From NCBI GenBank assembly GCA_033220425.1, contig CM065646.1, forward strand, positions 3,479,501-3,543,500: a stretch of DNA of 64,000 nucleotides. Direction: 5' to 3'. The notes beneath the pieces were generated by a model, which saw only the letters and a program-made list of their open reading frames with translations, did no database searches and had not been told where the DNA came from. This document shows positions 1 through 12,336 of the stretch, one piece after another; positions within the stretch are counted from its first letter, which is position 1; each line of letters starts with the position of its first letter. This stretch comes from Lepraria neglecta. Lineage: Eukaryota > Ascomycota > Lecanoromycetes > Lecanorales > Stereocaulaceae. A program made the translations under genes and the position numbers.

Positions 1-302
1 CGGGTCTTAAAGCTTGAGCAGCTGCGTATAGATAGTATTGCGGTTCTTATAGGCTTAATACGTTCATACCCATATATAATATTACAAGTCCAGGTAGTAT
101 CCCTAGTCTTTAAATAGGGTGATAATCTAACTATAGTATTCAGGGAGCGAACGGCCCCCTATATACTTCAAACCTTTCCTTTCTAAGCGAAGTTACTCGC
201 TATAACGGGTTACTATAGGGCCCTACTAATTCGCCTATACCTGATTCCGCTTTGACACATTATCGTCGTGAACTACAAGGTTTAGCCACAAATTAGCAAC
301 TT

Positions 303-1062
303 AGTCACTACCTGGGAAAATTGCAAGAGATAACAGAAAAGGTATAGTAAGAGAAGGCCAAGGCGGTATAGATCGCTAATAGCCATACTCAGCTTAAGGT
401 TAAAATACGGGATATAGAGCAAGAGCTTTCTAATAAAAGCCAGAGGCTCTATAATATTACGGATTACCTCAAGAATATAAGCGAAAGTCTATTAAGAGCG
501 GAACTTCTTTCTAAGGAGTAATGGAGTATAGTTGTAAACCTCACCGGGGCCTTGCGTACATAAATCGTTGAAGGGAGGGAGATCGACGTGTCTAGCCTAT
601 TCTATAAGAAGGAAACGATAAAGTATGAGCTAAATAACTTGAAGGACTCTGTTAGTGATAAGTAGGCGCAATTGGACAGGAAGATATAGGACTTGGAAAG
701 TGCAAAGGCGGACAACGAAATTACTAGGACTACCTTGGAGTCTGCACTTACCGTTAAATAGCGCAATATTAAAAATCTCGCTAGTGAGCTCGGTGTCACT
801 GCCTAGAGACTCCAGCAACTGGAAGCGGTTAGTAAGCAATGGTCATCCGTGCTTGCGGCGAAGGATACTGAGATTAGTTACCTGTACTAGAGACTGTCGG
901 CATGGGAAAGCCAACCTAAGGTCGGTCCTGTACCGCAAAGGAAATACGCAGGACGTAATAGCAGATAATTCATTGAGATAAGTAATCATATCGTAGTCCA
1001 AGCGCACTCAGCATTTAAGGCACATATCATCTTGTCAGTCTTGGGCCTATATCTAATATAGC
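303..1062 (+). pseudogene. Coiled-coil protein remnant
   Basis: One forward frame reads as a long Glu/Lys/Gln/Leu-rich coiled coil, with stretches such as KIRDIEQELSNKSQRLYN and SLFYKKETIKYELNNLKDSV. It is crossed by roughly a dozen stops, all TAG or TAA, almost always where Gln would fit a heptad, which is what CpA to TpA mutation of CAG and CAA codons gives. No domain besides the coiled coil is visible and neither true end is clear; similar sequence (KLEQLR) starts at the window edge, so the gene may begin further left or be spliced. I do not recognise the family. The reading frame is well supported by its composition, the function is not. Confidence 0.5.
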
Positions 1063-1177
1063 GGGTTTAAATCTAGTTATAACATATAAGGAAGTAGAAT
1101 ATAAAGAGCAAAACACATATTTGCGGCTGTGAAAGTGAGCGAGTAATGTATACATAACCTGAAAAGATGACTGGCGT

Positions 1178-2061
1178 TTACTGGGTAGCCCGGCTTCCCG
1201 TTGTGCCGGTAAGCGATGGACCTACTAATAGACTCCCTTTCTGTTGTGAAATGTTCTGGACAGGCACCCAGACCGGGTGGACTAGACGGCGCGTGGTATA
1301 GCCGCTTTCGTCCACTTTGAGAAGAATAGGGATCCCCGTTACTAATACCGCCTCTAGAAGGGTAAAGATATCTGGGTTAATATCGAGCGTAAGAGCGTAT
1401 AGCGACTGGGGCCTGATCTCGGCGTTCGACGCGGTAATAGATGGGTTCGAGATGAATCGCGTGGTTTTAGAGGCCGACCGAAGTCGGCTAATAGTTATTA
1501 GCGGCGGCGCAGATGTATCCCCCAACTTCGATATTACTGGTATATGATAAGTAGATAGCTGCGGTATGGAAGGAGAGGATACGACTTACCTAAAGGCGAC
1601 TTGAAAGAGTCATACCATAGGCTACTTCGAGCTATAGAGGGACTCTATTGTGGCGTTAAGCTCGAGGGGAGGCTCCCCTGAGGCCTTCTAGTTACGCAAA
1701 GACTACTATCAATAGCGGTGTCAATCGACTCGCAGACCTCTAAGGATACTTGTGATATGGCAATTGGCAAGCGTCCCGCGCTCCTGCTCACCATCGCTGA
1801 TCCTTGGGAAACCCTTACATAGCTAGGCTCGTCTGGTACTACAGATATACCAGTAGTATATATGGTCGAGGGGGAGCTCTGCGTCAGTACCCATACGTTA
1901 CCGCCAAGGACATTGCTGTTACTGTCCGTTATGGTATATTTAAAGGTCGATGCTTTTTAGAGCGTAGTCACGCTTGCCGGAGGTATACTAAGACCTTGCT
2001 CACCGATCTTCCAAGACGGAGCCTCCATGAATGTAGTCGTCGTTGTGGCAGGACTTGCCAT
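1178..2061 (-). pseudogene. Ser/Thr-rich, possibly secreted protein remnant
   Basis: On the minus strand a frame starts at an ATG (complement of 2059-2061) as MASPATTTTTFMEAPSW and runs through a Thr/Ser/Val-rich stretch (TITDSNSNVLGGNVWVLTQ), then, after a few stops, into an uninterrupted 115-codon stretch (1178-1525). The composition resembles fungal cell-surface or secreted Ser/Thr-rich proteins, but I see no clear signal peptide. The plus strand of 1317-1547 is also open, so strand choice is only moderately safe. No family is recognised. Confidence 0.3.
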
Positions 2062-2400
2062 AAAAATACTAATTGTCAAGATTAATTCTGTAATGTAGCA
2101 CATGACGAATAGAAGATGATTTCGTTTGTAGGCGCTGTGCGCACTGGGAAGAAATAAGAGGCCTTAGTCTCCTACCGCGAAACTGGTAGTTGCTTAACTG
2201 AGGTCAGATTGTGGGGCAGCGCAATATTCGGCTTATTCCCTATATAGTCACACACAATATTCTACAGCCTCACAGCCGTTTCCTAACGGCCCCTTATTAG
2301 TGGGTGGGGTGTTCTATATTGAGAGGCAGATATTGCTGGCTATACTACGATAATTCACCTGTATATAGGAGCTATATTAAACTTAGTATTAACCTATAAG
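2062..2400. other. Stretch without a recognised gene
   Basis: No frame in this stretch gives a protein-like reading. It separates the minus-strand remnant on the left from the plus-strand gene remnant on the right and may hold their diverging upstream regions. Confidence 0.4.
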
Positions 2401-4223
2401 AGGGTCCTATTTAGCTCAATATCTTTACGAAACGCAAGCTCAAAGAATCATCGGTTAATCCGAGAATTAGTTTGCTCCGCTTAAATATCTTGTTAACCTA
2501 GGCCACACCTCTTCTAATATACCGACTATCTATTCAGAGAAAGGATAATCTTGAAAAAAGTTATCTTGACTATTTAGACTTCAAAGTCGGAATATCCGAA
2601 GCAAGTCCGGCCTAAAGCACGAACAGAATAGTTCAAGGGGCCGCGCAGGCTATTAAGCCTGTTAAATAATTGCCGCGGAATATTAATAATACAGAAGCGG
2701 CTTCCAATAAAGGTAGCGCAGATAATACAAGACATTAGAGTAGTGCTTAAGCTTCGGCAGAGAAAGGGAAGCATACCTTGACTGACGCAACCTAAGAATT
2801 TGCCGAAAATACAGATTACAATGAAGGCGGTGATAACGTGGAGACCGATAACGACGATAAGATGATTAAAGATGACCGACTAGTCCTAATGAATATAGAC
2901 CTACTCGTTGCAGACGCCTTTCGAGCGGACATTCATAGATAAGCCAAAGACGACTTGGTAATCCTCGTCAATAACCCTACGAATACTGCGGCAAGGCATA
3001 AAATAAACCAATTCAATGTCCAGATCAAAACGAGAAATCAATACGAGAATTATCCGCAGGACCGCATAGATGATTTCTTAATTAACCTCGACGCTTTGCT
3101 TCCGAATATGGAGATTGTGACCCGGCTCCGTGAAAAGGTAGCGAGAGATCCGGACCAGGAAGTGAGACAACAGTTAATCAAACAATGCGGAATAGTAAAC
3201 CAATTGATCACATCAAGAGGTTATCCGGAAGATTGGTCTATTAGTGCTCCAGAAGCAGCAGCGGACGGCGGAGCAGCATCCACCGGCGAAGCAGCATTTA
3301 CCGGCGAAGCAGCATTTACCGGCGAAGCAGCATCTACCGGCGAAGCAGCATCTACCGGCGAAGCAGCATCTACCGGCGAAGCAGCATCTACCGGCGAAGT
3401 AGCATCTACTAGCGAAGCAGCATCCACCGGCGAAGCAGCATCTACCGGTGAAGCAGCATCCACTGGCGATGTAGCATCCAACGGCGAAGTAGCATCCGGA
3501 GCGGCAGGACCCTCTGTAACAACCAAGCCGAGAACTGGGGGTGTCAAGACCAGAGTATCCGTTGAATTAAGGGATGAATCTGGCGGTGAGACTTCTCTTG
3601 GGAAGGTTATCTTTATCCAACCAATCGGGAACTATAGTGCACGAGTCATCGTCAATCGTGGAACAGAGATCAATCCATTGTATGAGACATACCCCGGTAG
3701 CATTTTTGGGCTAGGCATTGCCCGGCAATGGCACGCCGATAGAGATTATAGAATCGAAGACCTGCCCAAAGTAACCGGCGTAAAGGTGAAATAGGTTAGG
3801 CGAGTCACAGTCGCTTGTAGGGACTATGAACGAATCAGACGCAAAAGAGACAAACTGAATGCTAACATCCAGTATTACTTGATAGAAGTCTCGGGCAAGA
3901 TTTATATTGGCGCCAGAACGAAAGTTCTAAAAATAAAGGGAGTCGGCGCCAAAAATCTCGGTTTAATTAACAAGAGCTTAAGCAATGGGCAAGAGCAGTT
4001 ACGCGCGGAGCTTGATCAATTTCGGGCGAATAATCAACACCCGGACACCGGGAAGCAGCTAACCGCGGCGGATATTGATAAAATGCCATGGCTGTCATCG
4101 GACTCTATCCCCGAATCCGAGAATAAGGCAGGAGATGGGGACAGTGGCAACCACAAGGATGATAGAGAGCAGGGAGCTACCATCGAAATCCGAGATTTTG
4201 GTCTATCCCGGCGTCCTGGATAA
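2401..4223 (+). pseudogene. Hypothetical protein with AASTGE tandem repeat
   Basis: A single forward frame stays protein-like over about 600 codons, broken only by TAA and TAG codons, among them stops at 2940-2942 and 3792-3794. The best part is open from about 2943 to 3791. In order it holds a Lys-rich N-terminal part, an acidic segment (NEGGDNVETDNDDKMIKDD), a helical stretch (DDFLINLDALLPNMEIVTRL), the six-residue repeat, a compact region with KVIFIQPIGNYSARVIVNRG, and a tail with LIEVSGKIYIGARTKVLKI. The repeat has kept its frame. Stops fall where Gln is plausible, as expected from RIP. I do not recognise the family; no signal peptide or membrane segment is seen. A host cargo gene is more likely than a transposon gene. 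Confidence 0.6.
3277..3504 (+). repeat. 18-bp coding minisatellite, about 12 units
   Basis: Units close to GCAGCATCTACCGGCGAA follow one another about 12 times and encode AASTGE, with AAF, EVAS and GDVAS variants. The unit length is a multiple of three, so copy changes keep the frame of the surrounding gene. Confidence 0.9.
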
Positions 4224-4559
4224 CAAACCAATACCAAGCACCGCTTCCATCAAAAGGGCCTGGAGGGTGATTTTTTACTCAGTCTAAACAGTATTCCTCG
4301 ATCCAGCAATACTAAATAGTCATCCTATATAGATAGCATAAGATTTACGCACTCTCCTTAACCATTTTGTTCTTTATTAACAATCTTTCGTGGTAATCCT
4401 ATTATCATTATCCAAAGCTCACCAACGGAGCCATATATCGACCTGTACACTTACTCGAAGAAGCGCTCTCACTATACAATATTTAGGTCCTACACACGAT
4501 CAGGTAGCTTTTGGCTAATAAGAGACTCTAGTATAGGGAAAAGATTTGCTTGTACGGGC
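4224..4559. other. Convergent intergenic stretch
   Basis: This lies between the 3' ends of a plus-strand and a minus-strand gene remnant. I see no gene in it. Confidence 0.4.
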
Positions 4560-5875
4560 CTATCGACGCAAGAGCTCTTCTATCTCTTTATCTTCTTCTA
4601 TCACCCACCCTCGTATAATCTCCTCCTCCATATCCCATTCGTATTCCTTTATCTGCAGCGCTTACGACCTCATATCATCTTCCTTATCCTCGTTCTGATC
4701 CGTAATATCTTGCCACTCTTCATCTTGGTCGTCGTTTTCCCCAACGGCCACTTCTTGATTCAGTTCATAATCTGTAACGTTAGGACTACCTGGTCCGAAC
4801 ACATCCAAGGGATCCTACATCTTTTGCTCCTGTATTTCCTGCCTTAATCTATACACTAGCTTCAATAAGTACCCACTCTCTTTATGTCTCAGGTGATCGT
4901 TAATAGGATTCTGCTCCATATCTATTATCTTAAATCTACAAGCGAAGCAAATAAGGCGAGGGGCTCTAGGGCCGAACATCGACTTTTGGGAGGACTGGCT
5001 AAAGAAACCAGCTTCAGCCAATGTCTTCACAGATTGGCCAGTAGGGATATACTCGTCCTGTTTCCCCGCTTCGTCGAGGAATAAAGCCACGCGTTTCACA
5101 TAGGAAAACATGTTGAGTTCATTTACAAGATCCTTGTTTTGGAGGTAGACAAGCTGGGAGTACACCATCACCTCCTTATATAAAGGGACGCGTTCCGCAA
5201 GAACCTTCGAGAACATTTTTAGTTGGTTATTATAACGGTCCTCATCGGATTAAGTGGGGTTAATAGGACCGGGTTCAGGCAGAAAGGGCGAAAAGAGCGC
5301 CTCGGAAACGCTGATAGGCTTCCATTCTGAGGATCGGATTTAGAAGTATACGTCAGGCTTAGATATCCGTACCGTTGGAGCATAAAAGCCTACAGTATAT
5401 CGACCATCGGCGTTGATAGACCAGAACCGTTCCCCCCGGTCGTTTACAGAATAGCCCCAGGGCACGATATATTGGTTCATTCTGATAATCAAGATCAAGG
5501 GAAGACCTACCGCTCTGAAGAATTAATATAGAAGATCTAATATCCTGAAGCGTAACCACAGTGGCCTCGATCATGTATAGTGATTAAGGTATTCATATCT
5601 AGGTATAGCAATCCCTGGGTTTCGTTGTCAAGGGGTCAAACGTTAGCAGACCTAATACTCAGCCAGACAGCATAACGATCCCACCTATTCTTAGACGTCT
5701 TCCGGGTTATTACGAGCATCGTCAAGTCTCCAAATATAGATCTTAGAGCCTGTCTGGTTCGTATTGAACGGCGACTTTTTCAAGCATCTAAATATGAACC
5801 CTAGTTCTAGATAGTGACTTACCGAAGACTTAAATATAGGTCTCTCGCTCTAGGCCTCTCGACGTACAGCTTCAT
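4560..5875 (-). pseudogene. Hypothetical protein remnant, likely intron-containing
   Basis: Reading leftward from an ATG (complement of 5873-5875), the sequence gives MKLYVERPRARDLYLSLR, then a GTAAGT donor, then a second coding stretch around 5650-5790 (IFGDLTMLVITRKTSKNRW). A third stretch, from about 5540 down to 4560, reads MNQYIVPWGYSVNDRGERFW, then a long run including YSQLVYLQNKDLVNELNMFS, and ends in an acidic tail (EEWQDITDQNEDKEDDM, EYEWDMEEEII). The uninterrupted core is 4815-5216. Four or five TAA/TAG stops sit at positions where Gln fits. Splice sites are tentative. I do not recognise the family. Confidence 0.55.
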
Positions 5876-6886
5876 TCCAAGGTTAGCTAACGAGCCCGTG
5901 TTGGTCTAGTTAGCGTTAGCGTTGCTGGTTGGGGAGGCGGAGTAGAGCCATAATATTATCAATATTGCTCGTCCAAGGCTGTTTAATTATAAAGGTAGAA
6001 TTCTCTCAACCTCGCTCGAACCCAATGTCCTGCTTTTCGAAGCCTCTCTCTTATATCCACTCCATTACATTATCTCCCCTTTCCGCATTAGAACAATATC
6101 ATAATATCACCAACGGCAGTTAATGCCATTCTAGCGCGATCATTCAGTGAGAGAGACCAACAGCAGATGCAGAGCTTAGTGGCTAAAGCTAACGAGCTCG
6201 CGTCTTCAATGGATGCCCAAATTTTACTTCTAGTTAGAAGCAAGACAAATTTCACTGTCTATACATCACCCAATTGGCCCGAATTTGCCTCTGTACCCGT
6301 AAAGTATACATGCAGATTGTTGCGGTGCAGCAGCTGAATATTTGCCTTTTAGGAAGCCATGAATATGAATCATTGGAGGCCTGACTTCAACGTTCCAGAC
6401 TCAATATACGATGAAGGACCGCAAACAGAGGAAATCACGACAAAGTCGAAGCGGATGTCCTTGGCATATGTTTGCTCCCCGAATACATTCACCGATAGAG
6501 GTAGTGTTAATTCCCAGGCTACGTTCTGTAAACGTAATACTAATGCGTGATGGAATAGAATACCAGTATTCTCCGGCTGCAAAAAGGAGACCGTGAGCTC
6601 CTAGCTCGGACTAGCTCAATGCCGAAAGGTGCGCAGGTCACAATCTTGGACGGGGCTTTATAGCCAAACATTGAAATAAGGGAGGAGCTGGAGGCAAAGT
6701 GATTGACCGCAAAACCTAATTCGAATAGAACCCACCAATGTGCTCGTTGGCGGTCAAGCAAGGTTAATAATTATAGATGCCATTAACGAACTGTTTACAT
6801 CTTGCACTCTTAAGGATTCAATTATACTTAAGTAACCTCCCCTCTATTACAGAATGACCAGTAAGCCTAGCAGAATATAAATTGTA
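5876..6886. other. Intergenic stretch with short unassigned frames
   Basis: Several short frames exist on both strands. The most protein-like is a plus-strand piece near 6130-6330 (RDQQQMQSLVAKANELASSM) that resembles a short coiled coil. Nothing here can be called a gene with confidence. Confidence 0.3.
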
Positions 6887-9800
6887 CTAAGGGGACGGAT
6901 TGCCACGAGTCTCCCGAAATTCGCGGTTCCATCGTAATCGTCGTCTGTCCGAATATGGCTGTAAATCTTCGCTTACAGGTCTTTTGCCAATAACTGAGGT
7001 AGAGGCCTGACGCTGGTCATCGCGCCAAAGCTCTGACTCTGGCATTAGATATATCGTTCTCGTTCTATCGGCGACAACGGTTTTATAGTAGCTTATTAGA
7101 TGGAGCAGACTGAAATATGTATCGCAAGGCCTTATATGCTGCTTCAGATATTTTATCACCTCGTTCTTAACCTTAACTGGGCCGACAACGTCTTTGACGG
7201 CCTCCCAGCGGCCCTCCTTGAGAAGCCTAAATGTTATACTGATGTCTGCGCTCTCTCGTATATCGCTCTTCCCTGCTGATAGGGGTGGCGCTATAGTCGT
7301 AAGACCCTCACTTCCGTCAGGTACCTTATGTGTTTGGTCTGCTAAACTTTCAGAGATCTGGAGCTGTCCGCTTTGAGTCCTTTCATGATCGCTGCTGGAT
7401 ATTAACAGATTATCTAGTCCTGATGAATTATCTAGAACCTTGGCCAAATTAATTTGAGTCAAACGTTTTTAAGGATACTCGGTCGGGAGCTGGTGTTCCT
7501 CTTGTCCTGACACTTCTTCTTAATCCCCCCTTCTGATTCGAATAAGTCTTCCTAGCCCTATCTTTGTTGCTCCTATACCTCCTGTTCCTCTTCTGTCTAT
7601 CGCTGTTGACTTTCTTGCTGTAATACTGCAAGATTCTCTTCTTCTTGCCTCCGCTCTTATTCCTGTGCTTGCTCCCCTTCTTATTCCAGTTCTCTTCTAA
7701 ACTATTCTTGTTTCTACTACTCTTTTTGTATCTGCCTCTGTCGCGCTTCTTCTTCCAGCTGTTATCGCCTTTAATCTTGTTCTCGTGCTTACTCTTGCTC
7801 TTGTTCTTCTATTCGTGTCAGCTTCCGTCGCGCTTCTTCTTCCAGCTATTATCGCCTTTGATCTTATTCTCGTGCTTGCTCTTGCTCTTACTCTTCTATT
7901 CGTGTTATCCACCGTCGCGCTTCTTCTTCCAGCTGTTGTCGCCTTTGATCTTGTTCTCGTGCTTACTATTACTCTTGTTCTTCTATTCGTGTCAGCTTAC
8001 GTTGCGCTTCTTCTTCCAGCTATTGTCGCTTTTAATCTTATTCTTTCATTCGTGTCAGCTTCAGTTACGCTTCTTCTTCCAGCTGTTATCACTTTTGATC
8101 TTGTTCTTTTATTCGTGTCAGCCTCCGTTGCGCTTCTTCTTCCAGCTGTTATCGCTTTTGATCTTATTCTTTCATTCGTGTCAGCCTCCGTTGCGCTTCT
8201 TCTTCCAGCTGTTATCGCCTTTAATCTTATTCTTGTGCTTACTCTCGCTCTTGTTCTTCTATTCCTCTCAGCTCCCGTTGTGATTCTTCTTCCAGCTATT
8301 ATCGCTTTTGATCTTGTTCTTTCATTTGTGTCAGCCTCCGTTACGCTTCTTCTTCCAGCTGTTATCACCTTTGATCTTGTTCTCGTGCTTGCTCTCGCTC
8401 TTATTCTTCTATTCCTCTCAGCTCCCGTTATGATTCTTCTTCCAGCTATTATCGCTTTTGATCTTGTTCTTTTATTCGTGTCAGCCTCTGACGTGCTTCT
8501 TCTTCCAGCTGTTGTCGCCTTTAATCTTGCTCTCGCTCTTGTTCTTCTATTCGTCTCAGCTCCTGTTGTGTTTCTTCTGATTCTTATTCTTGCTACACTA
8601 CAACAGGGCTTCCTAGCTACTCCCCTGCTCCTTGTGCAAGCTCGCTATCCACTTCTACGACCTCTGTTCTGCGATGACCTATAAGGTATAAGTGAGTATA
8701 AGGGTTCAGGTCCTGTTCCTGCTCTTGCTGCACTACGACAGGGCGTTCTATCTCCTCCTCTCCACCCTGCGCAAACTCGCTGTCTATTTCCATACCCTCT
8801 GTTCTTCTATGACCCTGATTAGCTGCGAGCTGTAAATGAGTATAAGGGTTCAGAGCCGACGGAGCAAGTCCTAGTCTGCTGTAAAATTTCAAAAATACGG
8901 ATTTGCGAACGAAGAAGGAAGTAATTCCCTTACCTTGTTTCTGAGAAGTATCATACAGATTGTCTATAAAGAGAAATACGCGGTCTGCTTCGTTCGCTTT
9001 TGTACGTGGTAGACTATATCTCCGCTTCTTACTTTCCCCTGGACCGTCAGTAACGAGTGCAGGTTTGGCTCGCTTAGAGCTGAATATCATCGAATGGTGG
9101 TACTGCCTTAGTGCAGTGATCTCGGGAGACTCGAAACCCAAGCGGACGGCCAGCTTAGCAAATCCACGTAATACCTTTCTATCCGCCTTGATTGCCTGCC
9201 TCGCTAGGAGGTCTTTACGCTTAGATTCTCGGGGTATGTCGAAATAATAGCGCATAGCAAAAGCGTATAATTGTCGACACCCCAATTCCACCTGATCTGT
9301 AGAGCTTGCGGGTCTAGACGCAAAGATGGACTCGGTAACTTGTACTAAAGCCTGGTGTGCTTGCTGGTTCGCGCCCTTGAAGATGTCCTCTATTACTGTT
9401 GATACCGTGTCTCGTAGACAAATGTGTGTTAGCCTTTTCAAGCAATCCGCATAAACTTCGAGGGTCTTGATATCCTTAAAGAACGTAAATAGAGAGGGTA
9501 TTAGGCTATCGACCGCTGGCAATCGATCCCATATTCTCTCACGCTCTTGCTCGGTAAAATCGTTGAAAATCGTCCCACTCAGCAATTGGCCGCGAAGCGA
9601 CTTGGCGTCCAGTGTCGATGCCTGAGGCGCCGTGAGCTCTAGAGCCCGAATAGTAGCTTGGTCTACCCTTCCTATGGCGTTTCGGTCTTCCTACAGCAGC
9701 GTGTACCAGACCTCTTTTATATAATTAAGGTATCGCAAAATTTCCTACTAATGAGTCAGCGGAACAGAGTAGTGATAGTAATAAAGTATGTTGAGTTGAT

Positions 9801-10719
9801 TAAAGAAGAAGAAGCATGCAAATATAGTTGAAGATACTACTGACTAAGTATGACTAAGCAATTTCGATACGGGATCTACTCGCCTCATCGCATCTGAGAG
9901 CTATCATCTTGTGTAGTATACTGATCCTTATCCCTCCCCAAAGCCCTGGAATATCTAAGAGAGTATCGAAAGCAGCAGTGAGCTCATCATGCCGGAATAG
10001 CTACTTCAGATTCCTGCTTCTGTATAGAGTCAAACAAGCCTACTATCGCCGCTCGAAGCTGAGGTTCCGTTTATAGTAGTATTGATGTATCTTGCGATAG
10101 ATTTCGCCGTCGGTAGGCTTTTTCTCGTTAGAGTATTCCTCGATTAAGCATGTTTTCAGCTACCGACTCAGATCTAAAAACTTCGAGTATCAGTCAGGCC
10201 TATTCCTAATGGAGCTGATCTTACCGGTGAGATAAAGGTCGACAGTCTACCACTTATCCCAACGCGACAGGACCTCTCTACCTGCCTGAATTCTGTGTTA
10301 ACTGTAAAGATATTCGAGCTGGTAACCGGGCGGGAAAACTAACTCCGGGTAAAGGGTTTGTGCACGACTCAGCAGAGCTTCCCTCGCGAATCCGGATGCT
10401 TATATAGCCACATCAAGATGTTACTAGTCAATCAGAGCGACGATATAGTTACGTATGTCGAGCCGACGATAATTTTTCCGGAAGTCCGATTTCAGCTTTT
10501 CTACGTTCTTTCTATCGAGCTCTCTCGACTGGTTACTTCGGAAACCTAGCCACTCAAGCCCGACTCGAGCGGTGCCTCTATACTTAAGCCTCTTTTCTGC
10601 CTCGAGCTTGAGTTCCTCCTCTTAAGACCGACTTTGAGGTATTCTTAGAAGTTTCGATATCTGGAGAGAGAGTACTTAATAATACTACGAGCGGATATTT
10701 CTAGCAGATCCTCACCCAT
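6887..10719 (-). pseudogene. DUF3723-domain protein (Starship auxiliary gene)
   Basis: Followed leftward, one reading runs through the whole of a DUF3723 protein. Landmarks are GTARVGLEWLGFRSNQSREL and YRRLDIRNYIVALID (10.4-10.6 kb), ALLSRAQTLYPELVFPPGYQ (10.3 kb), KKPTDGEIYRKIHQYYYKR (10.1 kb), LFRHDELTAAFDTLLDIPG (9.95 kb) and EILRYLNYIKEVW (9.7 kb). A long open block follows (8617-9685) with LLSGTIFNDFTEQERERIW, then a Gln/Glu coiled-coil repeat (7.6-8.6 kb), and an open C-terminal block (6887-7462) with SADISITFRLLKEGRWEAV. Most stops are TAA/TAG at Gln positions, and a G-run near 7530 seems to carry an indel. The start at 10719 is tentative. DUF3723 has no known biochemical role but is one of the genes repeatedly carried by Starships. 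Confidence 0.85.
7645..8600 (-). repeat. Gln/Glu coiled-coil tandem repeat inside the DUF3723 gene
   Basis: About 14 degenerate units of roughly 60-90 bp are seen. On the coding strand they read as variants of QQLEEEAQRRLTRIKEQDQK with several TAA/TAG codons. On the plus strand the same DNA gives long Leu/Phe-rich frames that are shadows of the repeat. Confidence 0.8.
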
Positions 10720-10941
10720 CGAATTCGATGCGTTAAGATTCTACCACCCCCCTCAATCCGGGTCTCAGTCTTTAAATAGTAGCGTATTTATCCCTCGATA
10801 GTGGGCCACCGCACGCTCTCCCAATCGCACCGTCGACACCCTTTACTTCATAACCGTGCCTACACCGCATCTCGACATCCCTCAGCACGACGCTTACATA
10901 TTAAAACAATAACGTCTAATACTGATAAGCGCAAAACTTAT

Positions 10942-12080
10942 ATGGCCTTACATGAATTGGAAGGGTTCGAACAGCCTCTAGTAGTCTCTGGCCCACAAGA
11001 CGAGGTCTCAAAGCAGGGAAGGTCCTTCTGGGATCGTACGGTACCTAAGGCTAATACTACAAGGCTTTCTAAAAGGAAAAGAATTACCTCGCCTCAGAAA
11101 GACGACGGAAGAGCTGCGCCCCTAGAACTATACCTTCCGAAGGTCACCGCGGCTGGAATAAGAGTATACGAGTATGTGGGGAAGAAATTTGAATCCCCAT
11201 GGAAAAGTTTTCGCAGAGTCTATGAGCTAAAATTCGATGAATACACGACCGTTGCAATCCGGAAAACCTCACCGTGCGAGGTTGTCACGGTTAAAGGCTT
11301 TCCGGGGCCTGACGGCAGCGACAAACTCGACCGGCTGGGAAAGATTCACCATAAGAACTTCGTCTCCCTTTTAGAATCATTCCATTATCAGCAGTAGTCC
11401 TACGCCATTCTTGAGCACGTGTCCATCTCTCTTACCCAAATCGTTGCCTCCCCTCCATATCCTATAGAGCTTCAGCTGGCAGCGATACTCGGACAGGTGC
11501 GTCAGCGGATTAACGTTCTGAACATCACTTACTAAAGCAGATCTTAGATGGCCTTGCTTACCTCTCTTCGTAAGGGATAGCATATAGTACCCTAGCATAT
11601 TCGAACGTCCTTCTCAATTCACAAGGAATAATCAAGATCGGTACGTGGCTATGCTGTCCTCCAAATTTCACTAATAATAAGAATAGCTAAGCAAGAGCAT
11701 TACATGGAGCTTAGCTTATTAGAGTATGGCAGTTACGATTTGCGAGCTGTCGGGAGTATTACCATGGAACTTATGCAGAAATTCACCAAGGAAGACGGAG
11801 CTGTAGGCGTGGAAGACTTGGATCGTTGGCCTTCTGACTCTAAAGCCGTCGGCTTCCTTTCAGATACGACCTCTACCCCATCTATACATGAATTAATCAA
11901 GGTTGGTGCATTTCTCTGCAATGAATTACAGGCTAACGTTTCTAGTATCCTCTCATCAGATCTCCTTGGCGGCTAGAAGAGCTGAAGTGGATAGTCGGAT
12001 TGGCTAGCGTTTCAGTACACCGGGGCTACAAATTCTAGTGGAAAGCTTGGGTAGAGTCTACGAGCAGTAAGAACCTCTAG
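10942..12080 (+). pseudogene. Protein kinase-like protein, probably degenerate
   Basis: Starting at an ATG (10942) the frame reads MALHELEGFEQPLVVSG, then a kinase N-lobe-like section: EYVGKKFESPWKSFRRVYEL, TTVAIRKTS (beta-3-like) and KLDRLGKIHHKNFVSLLESF. After a TAG at 11395 it continues as SYAILEHVSISLTQIVASPP and GQVRQRINVL. An open block (11704-11976) follows with YDLRAVGSITMELMQKF and VEDLDRWPSDSKAVGFLS, and after a frame change KWIVGLASVSVHRGYKF. Usual HRD and DFG motifs are not visible, and that part is badly damaged, so this may be a pseudokinase family even when intact. It lies head-to-head with the DUF3723 gene (about 220 bp apart) and just upstream of the ferric reductase, all within a likely Starship cargo. 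Confidence 0.65.
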
Positions 12081-12119
12081 TGTCTTGGTGCCACTGCAAT
12101 ATTTGCCCCTGTTTATTTT

Positions 12120-12336
12120 TAGAGCTCTAGGATCCTTATGGTTCTAATTATAGTGCGCAACGCGAAGGCACCCCCCAAGCCTTTTTCTAGCTACCCTGTC
12201 TCTCCTAAGGTTTGCACTCCTACCCTTGCTCAATCGTTCTTATTGATTGTCCCGCCTGTTAAATCCTGCCACTCTGCCATCATTATACAGTCTTAGCTCT
12301 CTTACAGACCCTTTGTCTACCTAGGTTGCACTCAAA
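12120..12336 (+). promoter_or_regulatory. Pyrimidine-rich leader before the ferric reductase
   Basis: The 200 bases before the start codon at 12337 are rich in C/T runs (for example CCTGTCTCTCC and CACTCTGCCATC), as is common just upstream of filamentous-ascomycete genes, and the start context is CAAAATGG. No specific binding site can be named. Confidence 0.35.

Noticed and set aside
5359-5574. 71-codon minus-strand frame starting MIEATVVTLQDI
   Set aside because: A neighbouring frame of the same strand joins better to the conserved downstream part (WGYSVNDRGERFW) and was used for the gene call.
7645-8684. Long plus-strand Leu/Phe-rich frames
   Set aside because: They are the complement of the Gln/Glu coiled-coil repeat of the minus-strand DUF3723 gene; the conserved parts on both sides are on the minus strand.
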